64,000 bases of DNA from Rhyacophila brunnea (GCA_022495005.1 JAGYXB010001792.1:1-64000); one strand, 5' to 3'. Counted from the first letter of the stretch, positions 50,001-60,559 are shown. Notes: a model not told the origin generated them from the letters alone. A program made the numbers and translations.

Positions 50001-53000
50001 TGGGATATACCTATTCAGATTTAAATAATTAGATCAGTCCTTATTTGGTTTTACTTAACCAGTTTCCAATATTTGTATAAGTAATCAGAAGTATTTACCT
50101 ACCAAAAATAATCTCGACTGGCATATTTATACCTAGTCACAAATTAAAACTGGCGCAACATTGCTTGTTTGCGATGGTCCGAGACCACAGAAAAGAAAAA
50201 AAATATTTCTGAGTTCCCTGTGCGAGCCAATTCAGCTAGCATTGATATATTACTAGGTAGGTACCTGCACGACTGACAGATGCTTTCCAAATAAACCCTG
50301 CAGTGTGCCTGCCTACATAGTATTATTATTACAAAAAACAACAAAATTAATTATCAACACATTCGACGTACTGTTTTGAGTCCGGTCTATTCTATTCAGA
50401 TGTTCGGTATATTTTCTTATGATGAGAATAAATTATTATTGTCAATGTTTTGGGTATATTTAATTATTTTTAAATCACCAAACCGGCTTCTCATCTTCGG
50501 ATTGTTCTAATAATGTATTGATAATATTTATATTTTTACTTAGGTAACCTAATCATTATTTTCTAAAAATGTGTTGTAAAATAGTCTATGACGCCATTTT
50601 TATGGAGATCATGTGTATGGTGGTCTAATGATTCCATACCTAATTAATTATCTCCATTACTATGAGAATGTCAATAATTCACAGATTGTTATCACATATA
50701 AATATCATTACACAATATTATTATATGTATATATTTTTTTAATATTACTATAAAATCCAAATTCTAATACAATCCAATCCATTCCAATTAAACTCACATA
50801 AGTAATTATTATAAGGTACTACCAGGTCGATGGTCCACGTATATTTTTATAATAATCTGACAAAATATAAAAAAGTCCGATTGAAATAAAATGCAAAAAT
50901 ATATATACCATTGTTTAAATAATAACTGTAATTATATCATCTGTTTTTAGATTTTTTATTAATATACAATTACAGTGACATCTAGATAAGATGCCTCGAA
51001 GATTCATTCAAATTGGATTGTAATTGGAATTAGATTCTGATATAATTTTGACCTATATGCTTTGTAATTCGGGGAATAGATGGCTCTATAAAAACGAAAC
51101 TTTTGATGACATCCCCCTTAAGTAGAGAAATCTAAAATCTGTTGTGGACTCGATCCAACTTAATTGTGTCGATGGACCTATTAGGAATCCAAATAATGAT
51201 GGAATATTCAAGAATACTTAACACGTATGATACGTATAATGTACGTAGCATTCGGACATTTTCGAATGATTTTGAAACCCTCATAACAAAACCAAGCATT
51301 TTGCTAGATCTAGTACTGATGTTAAGAATAATTATAAAGCCAATGCAAATGAAAAAAAACTAAATTAATCATCCACACATACTTGTTCTGCCTGGTTAGT
51401 GTCTGGTCGCTAGATTGATCAGCGGTTCTCTTATTCCCAGAGAGATCCCGTCCCCCACTGCCTGTATACGTGAATTCAAGTCCATGGTCCACATCATCTT
51501 CATAACCACCTGTCGATGAAACCACAAAATCATTTATAATTTTTTGATGACAGGCATAAACTGTGGCCAACAATTTAGCTGGCTTGCCAAAAGTATTTAA
51601 ATAAGATGTATCCTAACCTGAAAGAACAATGCTGTAAGCGCCTTCCATATCTCTGCCGTGTATTCCGGCGACCGGCGGTCGATGGACTCCGGACTCTGAT
51701 AACTAGAAAGAAAGCAAGCATATTTGTCAGACAAAAGTACATATTTCTTCAAATTAAAACTTTTGCTTATTCTGTAGTGTATTGAAAGACAATACAGTAA
51801 CTGATAATTCTAAATTCGCCGTAAATCGAAATTTTCGCGAAAAAAAAGTCCCTTGAACATTATTTTCATAAAAACCATACCTCTAATTCGAATTTCGTAA
51901 TACGAAATGATTTCAGAGTCCTAGCATATAAAAATATTCAATAATTATATATTTTTTTTTCCCACCATGTCCGATCCTAATAGGATCATATGGGCCTCCA
52001 CAGAGTAGAGGTTTGTATTAACAGATTTTGTTTTTTACGAGAAAAAGATGTCAGCCACTTGCTCAACCTATTAGGTCCATACCCTGACTCATACACAAAT
52101 TGAAAAACAATAATGTGTACTTGCCAGACCCAGGATTCGAACCTGAGACCCACGGCGTGATAGTCCAACACTTAAGCCGCGCGGCCACCGTGGGTGTTAT
52201 TAGTAAGAAAGTACATAATTTCATGAGTCCGTCATTAGAAATTGTGACAGACTTTTTTAAAACATCATAAATTGCTTATTTTATGAAGGTAATAAAATAA
52301 TCCTGACATTTTATGACGTATTAATAAAATCATTATCACATCCATTATCAGTGGCACAGCTGCACTCCACTCAGAGAAAAAACAAAAACTGTGATTAAAA
52401 ACAATAATCTGATTGTAAACGAAATGAAAATCAAAAAAAAAAAATTGTATTTAAATATATTTCATATTTCGTATTTTGAATTTTTGTTCGATTTTCGGTG
52501 CCGTGGAATTCGTATTAAGGAGGTTTTCTGTACATTGAACATGCAGCAATAACCATGAATTCCAAAAACAGTACCTGGATTCTGAATCTCCATGTCATCC
52601 CGACTTCTATCCCAGGAATCGGTCCAAAATGGTTGGTTGGCATCGAACATGTTTGAGTTCTTCCTATAATAACGTAACAATAAAATTTTGCAATGTTTTA
52701 AGAGAAAAAAATACCTATACTAATAATAAATGACAGATCGCATTGTACAAAAAATAGCAGGTAAATACTCTTCAAGAATAAACATTACCTACGTTTAATG
52801 TTAATATATATTTACATAGGTCGGTCCTTAAGCTTTAGGCAGCTCTCATATCAAAACTCGCCTCGTTCACAGCTGTGCGAAACATTGTTGCATATGACGA
52901 ACGTGCACATCTACTAGTGCCACTAGCGACACTCACGTCTTGAAACGTCAAAATAATATACTCCCAGCCAGACGCTATTAAGCAAAATGTCATCAAACGC

Positions 53001-56000
53001 TGAAGCATAGATTATTATACGTTGGTACCGCAGACATTTAAGTAGAAGGCGAAAATATTGAATTCATCCATCAATTAATAATATTAATAATAAATGTGGC
53101 CAGATTTCAACATGCACCAGTGGAAAAAAAAACAGCATATCCTAATATTTAGTTATACCAGCGCATCTATCTATACACAAGACTGCTTTCGGTATTAGCA
53201 CTTATTGTAATAATTACAATAAGTTAGGCGTCTAAACAGTCAAAACTATCAATCTCACTCTAAAATTTACCACGGCCAAAAGAAGTGCTATTAAAACAGC
53301 ACTTGTATTTGTAGCAATTACAACTATCTTAATGTAATTGTTACAATAAGTGCTAATACTTTGATACAAACCTACCCTAGATAGCTGCCGTAGCGGACGA
53401 AAGCAGTCTTGTGTATAGAATAGATGCGCTGAGCTTAAGTTCAGGCTAATAAAGCTAGTTGCACCTCTGACAACAAATATATACATATTAAACAGATACA
53501 TCCATCAAAAACATTATGCCACTCGCGCGATACAAGATATTTCATCTTCATAATCCAAAACAATATAGTAAGCATGTATACATAAATAATCTTATAAAAA
53601 CCTGTGAAACACATCTCAGTGAAAATTAAACGTAAAAATGGCGCGCGTATCATATTATTTTATTTTCGGGTAATCAGTGTCTAGTGTTCAATGAAGAAAA
53701 AATATTTTAATAACTATCAGGCAATCGAAATTTAAAAAATGTCAATAACTTTGATTGCGGAACGCAGCGTTGCTTTGTTAAATAAGATTTTCGCATCTGT
53801 CATTCTATTTTTATATAATGCATGGCTTTAAACGTTATTTTGATTTGACTGTCAATATTCTATGCATCTCGGCGGAAGCAAGAAGGTTATTTAAAAATTA
53901 CTGCGCAGACGCAGTAGGCCCACACGCCGGCGTGTAGCGTGTAAAGTTGACCGGCTTTCAACTTTTCTCGGTAGATTGTTTACAATCTGCTTGTTAGCTT
54001 GTTCAATGATTACACTGGGCGACTTTACAGGCAGATTGTAAATTCGCTAACAAAGAGCTCGTAAAGTAGCTCAATGTAATTGACGCATTAGTAAGCTGTT
54101 CTCCTTGAAACATGTGTTCGTACAGTTAACCGAAATAGCGAAATTACTTCAATATAAATAATTTACAGTTTTACCGGTATAAACATAACTTTATCTATTT
54201 CTCGAAAATACTTAATGTAGCTATCTAATTGGAACATAATTGTAAATTACTGTCGCATCTAGTAACATACGCAGTCGTTCAATGGTAAAATGTTCAACAA
54301 ACAAGTCGTCATTTGATTAAATACTCTACAAACACATGTTTCAAGAACAACGGCTCACGAAGAAGTGTCTTACGGTCAATTGTATACATACAAATTTCCG
54401 GACTCGAAAAAATACATAATGGAAAATTTTAAACAATTCAATCTCAATCAATCAAGCAGCAAGATTGCAATGTTTATATTTGCCGTATTACTGTCTTATA
54501 ACGGAACAGTCTGGCTACGAAAAAACCTGTTTATGAGGCACAAATTGGCGAGTGGTCACTCTGGAGACAAATGAAGAGTTATTACAGAAATCCAGAACCC
54601 CACACTGCGTTAACTGATACCCACATGACAATATTGCTTATTGCCTAATCTTATTGAAACATTAAATTAAAGGATGAACAAATAATGGTACTGTTCGGTT
54701 ATACGGAATACAGCGGAAAAAACATTTTGAAAATAGCCGATAAACTGGATTATATGTTAGGTTAATAACCGAACAGTACCCAAATAATATATACAAACCA
54801 ACGCAAGCCATCCCTCGGCCCCAGTCCCTGGACGACTTCCCTTGGTTGGGTTTCTTGACTTGCTTCTTGGCGCCGGGAGCGACCACTGAATCAGGGTCTG
54901 TCTTGCATTCGGGGCAGTACCAATCGTCGGAGCGGTAGCACTCCATAGTAGGCTGCAAGCACGTCATGTGGTAGATCATGCCGCATTCATTACACATGAC
55001 CATCTAGAAACGATATATCACAGCAGTAAGTATCAGTTCAATGTTCACAATGAACCATGCAGTAAAAACATGAATGTGATTCTTGGTTCTTTCATTATAA
55101 ATGTCACTAATTCATAATATGTTCAACAGAGCAAAAATGACAAAATACCAGATGAAATATTCTTCAACCATCGCTCGGTTGGACAATACAGATACCATGC
55201 AGTACAAAGTGTTTAGCGGGTTTCTTGGATACCAAAATCCGGTTTGCTTGAAGAGGAGGGAATATCTAGACTTTTTTACAATTAAAAGTACAAATATTGC
55301 TGAATAATTTTTTTAAAATTCATTAAGGCTACTTCAGCTGGGGCACGGTCTAAAACGATTGTGACTATGCGACGATTTTGCAAACGACGCGTGCAGAACA
55401 AAACATAATTTATCATAAAAATTCAACATACGTCCATTTAATGTTATGTTTATTGTTCTATTAATAATAATAATATATTCATTGACATGTTTTCTTTTTC
55501 AAGTAAATGGGTAACGTTTTTTAGTCATCTTTACAGGATTTAAGAATTAATTCCCCCGACGTCATCACAAAACAAATTGATGTGTTCAAAGCTCGACTTT
55601 CGCTCTCCGATTTTGGCAGCGAGTCCGAAATTTCGTCGCACCTATAGTTGAAAATTATTTGCCGTTTCACTGAAGTATGCTCTTAAGCCCTGTCTAACCA
55701 AACAATAATAGATAGAAAATATTATTATATCGTTCGAAAATATTCGAAGTTATGTATGATTTAATTGCATAAATCTAGATATTTTACTGCTGTCATCCCT
55801 CAACTACCCTTTAATTGGAAAGTATGTACGCGCATTACAAGTTATAATTCTTTGGCGTAATAAAACAAAAATAAAACTTGTGATAAACTAGATTCTTTGA
55901 CTAGCTCTTAATTATCTTGTTAAATTACACACTCAAGAAAAAGGACAGCTTATTAGAATGCTGTTGGTTTATTTCTATACACTTTAACTTATATTACTAA

Positions 56001-57959
56001 ATTATATAATGGTTACTCGTCAATTTTATTTTTAAAGTACCAACTGTCACTCTGACGTTTAATCGTTTGTTTGCGTAAGGAATTGCAAATGGCCGACAAT
56101 AATAAATTCGCTGCCTAGGCACTAGAACAATTCTAAACTATAATATTATACTGTACAATCGTCACGATTGCAGTATCATACTGTGGCGTAAAGGTAGTGC
56201 GTTCGCCTGATAACCGAACAATCGGTGGTTCGAATCCAATCGAGTGCGATTTTTTTCATGTGAAAAAATAATTTATGTGTTACATGTCACACGCCAAAAA
56301 TACACTGATCTGATTTCCCAAACACGCCAAAAGAAGTATAACTTCAAAAATAATATTTAAACCTCTTCGGGTGAATTTTTTCCGGCGCAGACATAGCAGC
56401 CACATTCTCTGCAAGGGACTTCTGTATTGTCCCGGCATTTCGTGCACGTCAAAGGAGCAGCACCTAGTTAACATGAAAACAAATTAATTGTAGTATAACT
56501 GACTACTACACCAGTCAGTTTTTGACAGGCCATGGTGAATTCGCTGCCACTGCTGGATTTGTTACCCAGCCAACATGTTCATGTGGCGGAGAACTACAGG
56601 ATGCAAACCATATCCTCTGGAAATGTCCAAGAATGTGGTCCGAGAGGGAAGAGATGCATTAAGTCGGTTCAACCAGCTGTTGGGCCCATCGGGCCGTCCA
56701 ACCTGGTCCCCACAAAGGCCAACTATATTGCATTTAAAAAATTTGCGGTGTCTTATTGCAGACGTGAAGATCTCTTCGCATAATTTTGTTTTAGCTTTGT
56801 TTTTTGTATCTCATATATCATTAAATTGATTTATTTCTGTTAAGTCTCCGTGGCAGTTTTTATTAAATTATGTCTTTATTTATATAACAAAATGATCCTA
56901 AATTCAAGGGAAAAAGTATATTTTCGATTGATTTTGAACACAAAAAAGTCATAATCTATCCAATCATCAATGAACAGTTTACATGTCTTTAATTAGTATG
57001 TCATATACCAGAAATGTTTGATAAAAATTAGCAAATTACAATTGCTAAATTAAAAATTACACAACTTTTGGACTAATTCTAAATCTGAATTCAAACAAAG
57101 TTATTACTGCGATATAATAAATCATGGCTTGGAAGATTGAATAAGCCAATCATATTCATGGTAGGATTTTTTAGGAGAACATTTTTAGTATTATTTTTTT
57201 TACTTTCATTCCACATATCATTTAGGACTGTACTAAAAAATACACACATTTTGCAAGCGTCATACAGCCGGCTCTCACATCAAAACTCATCTCGCCTGCA
57301 ACGTGTCGAATATGTCGATGTGACATCATCGTTATTCACAAAACACACATTGATAAATGGAGCTCCACAGATTGGTCAAATGTGACTTTTTAGTTTGAAA
57401 AAAAAATCTACTGTTGCATGCTTCTCGGGCTGCGAGTCGAAGACGCCTGGACGCATATACAAACACCTACGAATTGGTCTTTCCTATACCGGCTCGCCGA
57501 TCACCGTTCAGACGTTCTTGGAAGGTTTGATTTATGGCTGTGCGGCAGACGAGGCGAATTTAGATTTGAGAGCCGGGATAAACATGCACATCACGAAGTT
57601 TGACAGATAAAAATATGACGTATGAACAAGTAAACATTATATAAATAAAACCAAATAAAATAAGTGATGCTCAACCATCCCTCGATAAATCTATAAGTCA
57701 AGTACATATTAAGATATTAAATAATCAATTTGAAATAGGATATAATATGTATATTTTACGTTTTTCAGTTGGTGTCACCATCAACATCTCATATTCTTCC
57801 GTTCTATCGGCTAGAGGAATTACAGTTTCGATTGCGAAAATCTTATCATGACATTTCACCTTCACGTCATTCTGTGGAATGTCTTTTCTGTGGTATAGTG
57901 TTCCGATGAGTTCAGTATATTTATGTAATTTTACTATCTCTTTTATGCAATAATCAAAC
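38050..57959 (-). CDS. UHRF1: UHRF1, E3 ubiquitin ligase and hemimethylated-CpG reader (5' end missing)
   Basis: Twelve minus-strand exons keep one frame: 57760-57959, 56363-56463, 54799-55003, 52575-52663, 51618-51702, 51383-51509, 45832-45981, 44286-44424, 43880-44168, 41749-41969, 39047-39145 and 38050-38193 (TAG). They encode 615 residues. The order is second Tudor half ([12 protein letters not shown]), PHD finger ([32 protein letters not shown]), SRA domain ([63 protein letters not shown]), a basic linker ([10 protein letters not shown]) and a C3HC4 RING ([20 protein letters not shown] to CPHCR). The family reads hemimethylated CpG, ubiquitinates histone H3 and recruits DNMT1 at replication forks. 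The SRA methyl-cytosine pocket tyrosines and the NKR finger are present. The ubiquitin-like domain and first Tudor half are not visible and probably lie beyond 64,000. Confidence 0.94.
38504..39013 (+). mobile_element. tRNA-derived SINE-containing repeat, copy 1
   Basis: It shares about 510 bp with 55,826-56,346, including TTGACTAGCTCTTAATTATC and an internal tRNA-like part at 38,850-38,915: an A-box-like TGGCGTAAAGGTAG and a perfect B box GGTTCGAATCC. It lies in a UHRF1 intron, antisense to the gene, and ends 34 bp from the RING exon donor. Confidence 0.8.
39150..40510. other. UHRF1 intron with diverged repeats
   Basis: 39,200-39,540 resembles the spacer of the 26,763-27,606 fold-back element in inverted orientation. 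40,060-40,340 is the reverse complement of a repeat at 55,340-55,690 (shared AAGAGCGTACTTCAGTGAAA). No gene is present. Confidence 0.55.
40519..41296. mobile_element. hAT MITE with nested SINE, 778 bp
   Basis: Ends CAGTGGTTGTCA and CAGTGGTTCTCA are flanked by perfect 8-bp duplications CTCTATAG (40511-40518, 41297-41304). Subterminal GCGGCCACCAGA occurs at both ends. A truncated SINE lies inside at 40,884-41,092. Confidence 0.93.
40884..41092 (-). mobile_element. tRNA-derived SINE, copy A (deleted head)
   Basis: It shares CATGTCCGATCTTAATAGGA through CCAGGATTCGAACCTGGGAC with the copies at 51,951, 59,190 and 60,101. About 36 bp of the tRNA-like head, including the A-box region, is missing. 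Confidence 0.82.
42261..42552. mobile_element. MITE of the CAGCGCATC family, copy 2
   Basis: The left end CAGCGCATCTATTTTATACA and the right end GCAGTCTTGTGTATAGAATA are inverted repeats; the body holds GCACTTATTGTGACAATTAC and GAGTGAGATAGACAG. It lies in a UHRF1 intron. Confidence 0.85.
42575..42967 (+). mobile_element. Tc1-like transposon fragment, second copy
   Basis: The ATG at 42,755 opens [20 protein letters not shown] then [20 protein letters not shown] and [14 protein letters not shown] before unrelated codons. It looks like the N-terminal helix-turn-helix region of an insect Tc1/mariner-like transposase; its partner is at 24,620-24,960. The catalytic domain is absent. Confidence 0.45.
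43258..43857. mobile_element. pogo/Tigger-like MITE, 600 bp
   Basis: Ends CAGTCAAACTTGGTTATTACG and CAGTCGAATTCGGTTATTACG are inverted repeats, flanked by TA. Subterminal GCTTGTTATAAGCG and TTGCTCGTTATAACAG fit the pogo type. It ends 22 bp from the donor of the UHRF1 linker exon at 43,880. Confidence 0.88.
44672..45189. mobile_element. DNA element with GGCCCTCCTCCCACGG ends
   Basis: Left GGCCCTCCTCCCACGGAGCA and right (reverse complement) GGCCCTCCCACGGCGCAACT are inverted repeats of about 20 bp with gaps. Flanks TAA and TCA give no perfect target duplication. Such ends resemble Harbinger/ISL2EU types, but this is tentative. Confidence 0.6.
45198..45544. mobile_element. MITE with ~42-bp inverted repeats
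   Basis: Left CAATTTACAGATGGTGTTGG and right (reverse complement) CAATTTACAGGTGTTGTTGG begin inverted repeats that continue through TTAGTTTTT. The interior has CCTGCCTAACCAAACTATAA. There is no ORF. Confidence 0.8.
46085..46375 (+). pseudogene. LINE 3' end remnant in UHRF1 intron
   Basis: The reading [20 protein letters not shown] then [19 protein letters not shown] followed by a stop recalls the conserved tail RLRWxGHVxRM...RWxDxVKxDL...LG of insect reverse transcriptase polyproteins. The frame is broken afterwards. Confidence 0.65.
47061..47387 (-). pseudogene. possible jockey-like LINE C-terminus
   Basis: The minus-strand ORF includes [20 protein letters not shown] then [10 protein letters not shown], resembling the short conserved tail of jockey-type reverse transcriptases (VPRxRTN...RAIxLYN). 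It is flanked by an upstream Leu/Phe-rich stretch without motif. Evidence is limited to this motif. Confidence 0.4.
47400..48180. other. UHRF1 intron, unassigned A+T-rich DNA
   Basis: No ORF or repeat pair was identified, apart from GGGGGAGAGGCA near 47,431 that echoes 26,932. Confidence 0.3.
48216..48905 (+). pseudogene. hAT transposase remnant (dimerisation domain)
   Basis: CAGTGGCGTAAATAGGG at 48,216 looks like a hAT end. At 48,820-48,900 the + strand reads [20 protein letters not shown] then LIITP, the signature SSxxCERxFSxMNxI of the hAT C-terminal dimerisation domain. Upstream frames are broken. Between them, 48,436-48,530 matches the LINE tail at 56,700-56,785. Confidence 0.7.
48903..49465. 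mobile_element. probable non-autonomous element with GC-rich end
   Basis: It begins CAGTGGCACACCCAGG immediately after the hAT coding remnant and contains a run of nine or ten G. Its right part (49,290-49,465) is the inverted copy of 24,985-25,165. Exact right end and target duplication were not fixed. Confidence 0.45.
49470..51380. other. UHRF1 intron, unassigned A+T-rich DNA
   Basis: No coding sequence or repeat pair could be supported. Short GTAGGTACCTGC-type motifs occur near 50,255. Confidence 0.3.
51951..52196 (-). mobile_element. tRNA-derived SINE, copy B
   Basis: On the minus strand the head reads GGTGGCCGCGCGGCTTAAG, then the B box GGTTCGAATCC, and the body ends in a poly-A tail (poly-T on the + strand at 51,951). 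This is the structure of a tRNA-derived SINE transcribed by RNA polymerase III. It lies in the intron just before the SRA exon at 52,575, in the same orientation as UHRF1. Confidence 0.88.
53159..53431. mobile_element. MITE of the CAGCGCATC family, copy 3
   Basis: CAGCGCATCTATCTATACAC at the left and GTGTATAGAATAGATGCGCTG at the right form a clean inverted repeat. Body sequence matches copies 1 and 2, with a partial internal inversion (GCACTTATTGTAATAATTAC and its complement). Confidence 0.88.
54689..54780. mobile_element. short palindromic MITE
   Basis: GGTACTGTTCGGTTAT at 54,689 and ATAACCGAACAGTACC ending at 54,780 are perfect 16-bp inverted repeats. The centre shares GAAAATAGCCGAT with the hairpin at 31,545. 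It ends 19 bp from the PHD exon donor. Confidence 0.85.
55340..55690. repeat. dispersed repeat, inverted partner at 40,060-40,340
   Basis: Shared segments include GGTGCGACGAAATT and ATTTGCCGTTTCACTGAAGT (reverse complement in the partner), plus an AATAATAATATATTCATTGA core. There is no ORF. Confidence 0.65.
55826..56346 (+). mobile_element. tRNA-derived SINE-containing repeat, copy 2
   Basis: This is the partner of 38,504-39,013. The tRNA-like part at 56,172-56,250 has TGGCGTAAAGGTAGTGCG and GGTTCGAATCC. It is antisense to UHRF1 and ends 17 bp from the donor of the PHD exon at 56,363. Confidence 0.82.
56505..56790 (+). pseudogene. LINE C-terminal zinc-knuckle fragment
   Basis: The + strand reads [14 protein letters not shown] then [20 protein letters not shown] and PRMWSERE. 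The pattern TGHGxF...CxCGxxxxxxxHxLxxCP is the conserved end of RNase H-bearing non-LTR retrotransposon polyproteins. A frameshift separates it from [15 protein letters not shown]. It lies in a UHRF1 intron. Confidence 0.82.
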
Positions 57960-57964
57960 CTGAA

Positions 57965-59189
57965 AAAAAATTATAGTTGTAATCAGTGGCGGCCGGTGAT
58001 TTTTTGGATTGTAATTTTTGAGAGTGCGCTGGAAACTTACCTTATTGAAAAATGAAATCAATTCGGCGTTGTTTTTGATTTGACAAAACGTTATTGACAT
58101 TTGGAAAATTACCTGTATATTTTATATTTTTAATAAAACATGATACGAGTTAATTAAATCTTTATTTGATTAGTTTTAAGAAACGATTGTATCTCTTATA
58201 GTAGATAAATACCTCTTACTTTTAAAGAAAACCATCTTATTCTATGTACCTTTACCAATTTGTACTTGTATTAATTTGTGATTTTTTTGTAAAATTAGGT
58301 ATCTTTACCAATTTGTACACTATATGAATAATGATTATTATGAAACTGAACTTTGTGAAATAGTATTAAGATTTATTAGCTTATCACTAGAATTCATGAA
58401 TTAATAATTTACTATATTATAAATAACCGACATCATTTCGCATTTAGTCAACACACAGAGTACACATAAATCAAAATATGTTACCGACATTGTATTTCTT
58501 ACCGATGTTAAATTTAGAAAATAATGAATTCTATTGTTTTTAGTTTTACAGACATTTTACATACGAGATTGCTAAATATAATACTAAACATAATAACAAA
58601 CCATAATTAAAATCTGTAATTGCTCTCTACTCAGACCAAATAATCTCATTTTACCGGGTCGGCGCACGATATTCTGGAACTTTACGTATGGCGAAACGTA
58701 TTAGCACGGTTTAAGTTGTTTTTTAATGGTTTTAGTTCATACTAAGCTTTAGGTTCATTTTAAGTAAACTAAATATGTTGCCCGGGCGCAAATGATTTCA
58801 GCGAGGATGACGTATACGGTGCATAGTGACTGTATTATCGCCTATTGACAATATGGTCACATCGGTTTATGGTTTGCATTACAATAAATGAGCGATAATA
58901 TTAAAAACCTATGAAGAAAAAATATGATTTACGATGTTGAACAATGTTTCATAGCAATGCAAGCAGTGCAGTGCACTTGTATGATGTTAGATCAGCCGCC
59001 GCTGGTTCTAATAGATAATGATTGACAAAAAAAAACTAATTCATGTCATTTGATAAAATTAACTACTTCATACTAAATCGACACAATGAATGCATAGAAT
59101 ATCATATACATAAGACAAGCTAAATAGTTACAGGCAAATGCCGATATCATTATTTTATTTTGCTTATATTTATTGCAACTATTGATTTT
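57965..59189. other. upstream UHRF1 intron, unassigned
   Basis: CAGTGGCGGCCGGTGATTTT at 57,986 is a hAT-like end without a visible partner, 27 bp from the Tudor exon acceptor. The rest is A+T-rich with no exon that I can support for the missing UHRF1 N-terminus. Confidence 0.4.
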
Positions 59190-59432
59190 TCTGACCATGT
59201 CCGATCCTAATAGGATTATATGGGCCTTTACAGAGTGAAGGTTTGCATAACAGATTTTATTTTTACGAGAAATGGATGTCAGCCACTTACTTGCTCAACC
59301 AAGTACCAAGTCCATACTCTGACTTTCAACACAAATTGAAAAACAATATGTGTACTTGTCAGACCCAGGATTCGAACCTGGGACCCACGACGCTATAGGC
59401 CGACGCTTAAGCCGCGCGGCCATCGTGAGTGT
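59190..59432 (-). mobile_element. tRNA-derived SINE, copy C
   Basis: It has the same head (GGCCGCGCGGCTTAAGCGTC on the minus strand), B box GGTTCGAATCC and body as copy B. The poly-A tail is short. Confidence 0.85.
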
Positions 59433-59689
59433 AATCTCTAATAAAAATATGCATATTGTTCTTAATTGGAAATACAATATGATGGAAAAACTAAACTATC
59501 GTTAAAACTAATAATTTAAAAGTAAAACACAAAACGTCATTTACTAGTAACATTACAAATTGGAAATATCAGTGTTTGCTTTTAAACGCTTCATATCATT
59601 TAATACTGTGATGAACTTAGTTCTAAATTCGTACACCGGACGATTTATGATGGAATTTCTACAGTAGAAGGCAATAATTTTTCTATGTT

Positions 59690-59905
59690 AGCTTTCGAGA
59701 TGTGGCTATATAGACGCATCCTCAAAATTCCTTGCAACTGACCGGGTGACAAATGTTGAAATTCTCAATCGAATGGGGAAGAACCGAGAAGTTCTGCGTA
59801 GTATCAAAACCAGGAAACTACAATACCTCGGCCACAGTATGAGGGGACAAAAGTACAGCATTCCCTAACTTGTCATTCAAGGAAAGATCGGCTCAATGTT
59901 ACGAG
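59690..59905 (+). pseudogene. second decayed endonuclease-reverse transcriptase fragment
   Basis: The nucleotide sequence matches 26,520-26,745 in reverse complement (shared GACAAATGTTGAAATTCTCA, ACCAGGAAACTACAATACCT). The reading MWLYRRILKIPCN is soon lost to stops. Confidence 0.7.
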
Positions 59906-60100
59906 AGCGCACTGCGGAGAAACGTCAGTTTTTTTTATTCTATACTTGAAAGTATCTAAACGACACTTTTGGGCATAGACAACCATGGCAAAGCCGCTAT
60001 TATAAGTGTAGACAATAAGTACGGTCACAGAGAACAGTGAAATATTTTAATAAACTTAATAATTAACAATACAGTTATTAAGTTGGCAACAATACCTCTC

Positions 60101-60346
60101 GTTTTTTTTTTTTTTTCGACCATGTCCGATCCTACTAAGATCATATGGGCCTCCACAGAGTAGAGGTTTGTATTAACAGATTTTTTTTACGAGAAATGGA
60201 TGTCAGCCACTTGCCCAACCTATTAGGTCCATACCCTGACTCACACACATATTGAAAAACAATATGTGTACTTGCCAGACCCAGGATTCGAACCTGGGAC
60301 CCACGGCATGATAGTCCGACGCTTATGCCGCGCGGCCACTGTGGGC
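60101..60346 (-). mobile_element. tRNA-derived SINE, copy D
   Basis: A 16-base poly-T (poly-A tail on the minus strand) starts at 60,101. The B box GGTTCGAATCC and GGCCGCGCGGCATAAGCGTC head are present. Just outside it, GTTTACATTGCGTATAATAT is repeated at 60,347 and 60,391 with CCTCTCG on both flanks, a duplicated target region. Confidence 0.88.
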
Positions 60347-60454
60347 GTTTACATTGCGTATAATATTCCTAATTGTAATTGTAACCTCTCGTTTACATTG
60401 CGTATAATATTCTCTATACCTGATCTATGTTCTCTAATGAAGAAATTAAATAAA

Positions 60455-60545
60455 CTTCGGATTGAGGTGATTCGGGCGCATTTAAAATGATAGGTGACAC
60501 GCCTATTGAATATATTTATGCGGTAATGTCATAACACTATACGGT
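60455..60545. repeat. short dispersed repeat, partner at 63,713-63,790
   Basis: GATTGAGGTGATTCGGGCGC and GGTGACACGCC are shared by the two sites, in the same orientation. Its nature is unknown. Confidence 0.7.
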
Positions 60546-60559
60546 CCGCGAATTTTCGC

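Noticed and set aside
57395..57610. 71-codon ORF in the UHRF1 intron
   Set aside because: Two frames are open over the same stretch and neither resembles a known family or a UHRF1 exon.
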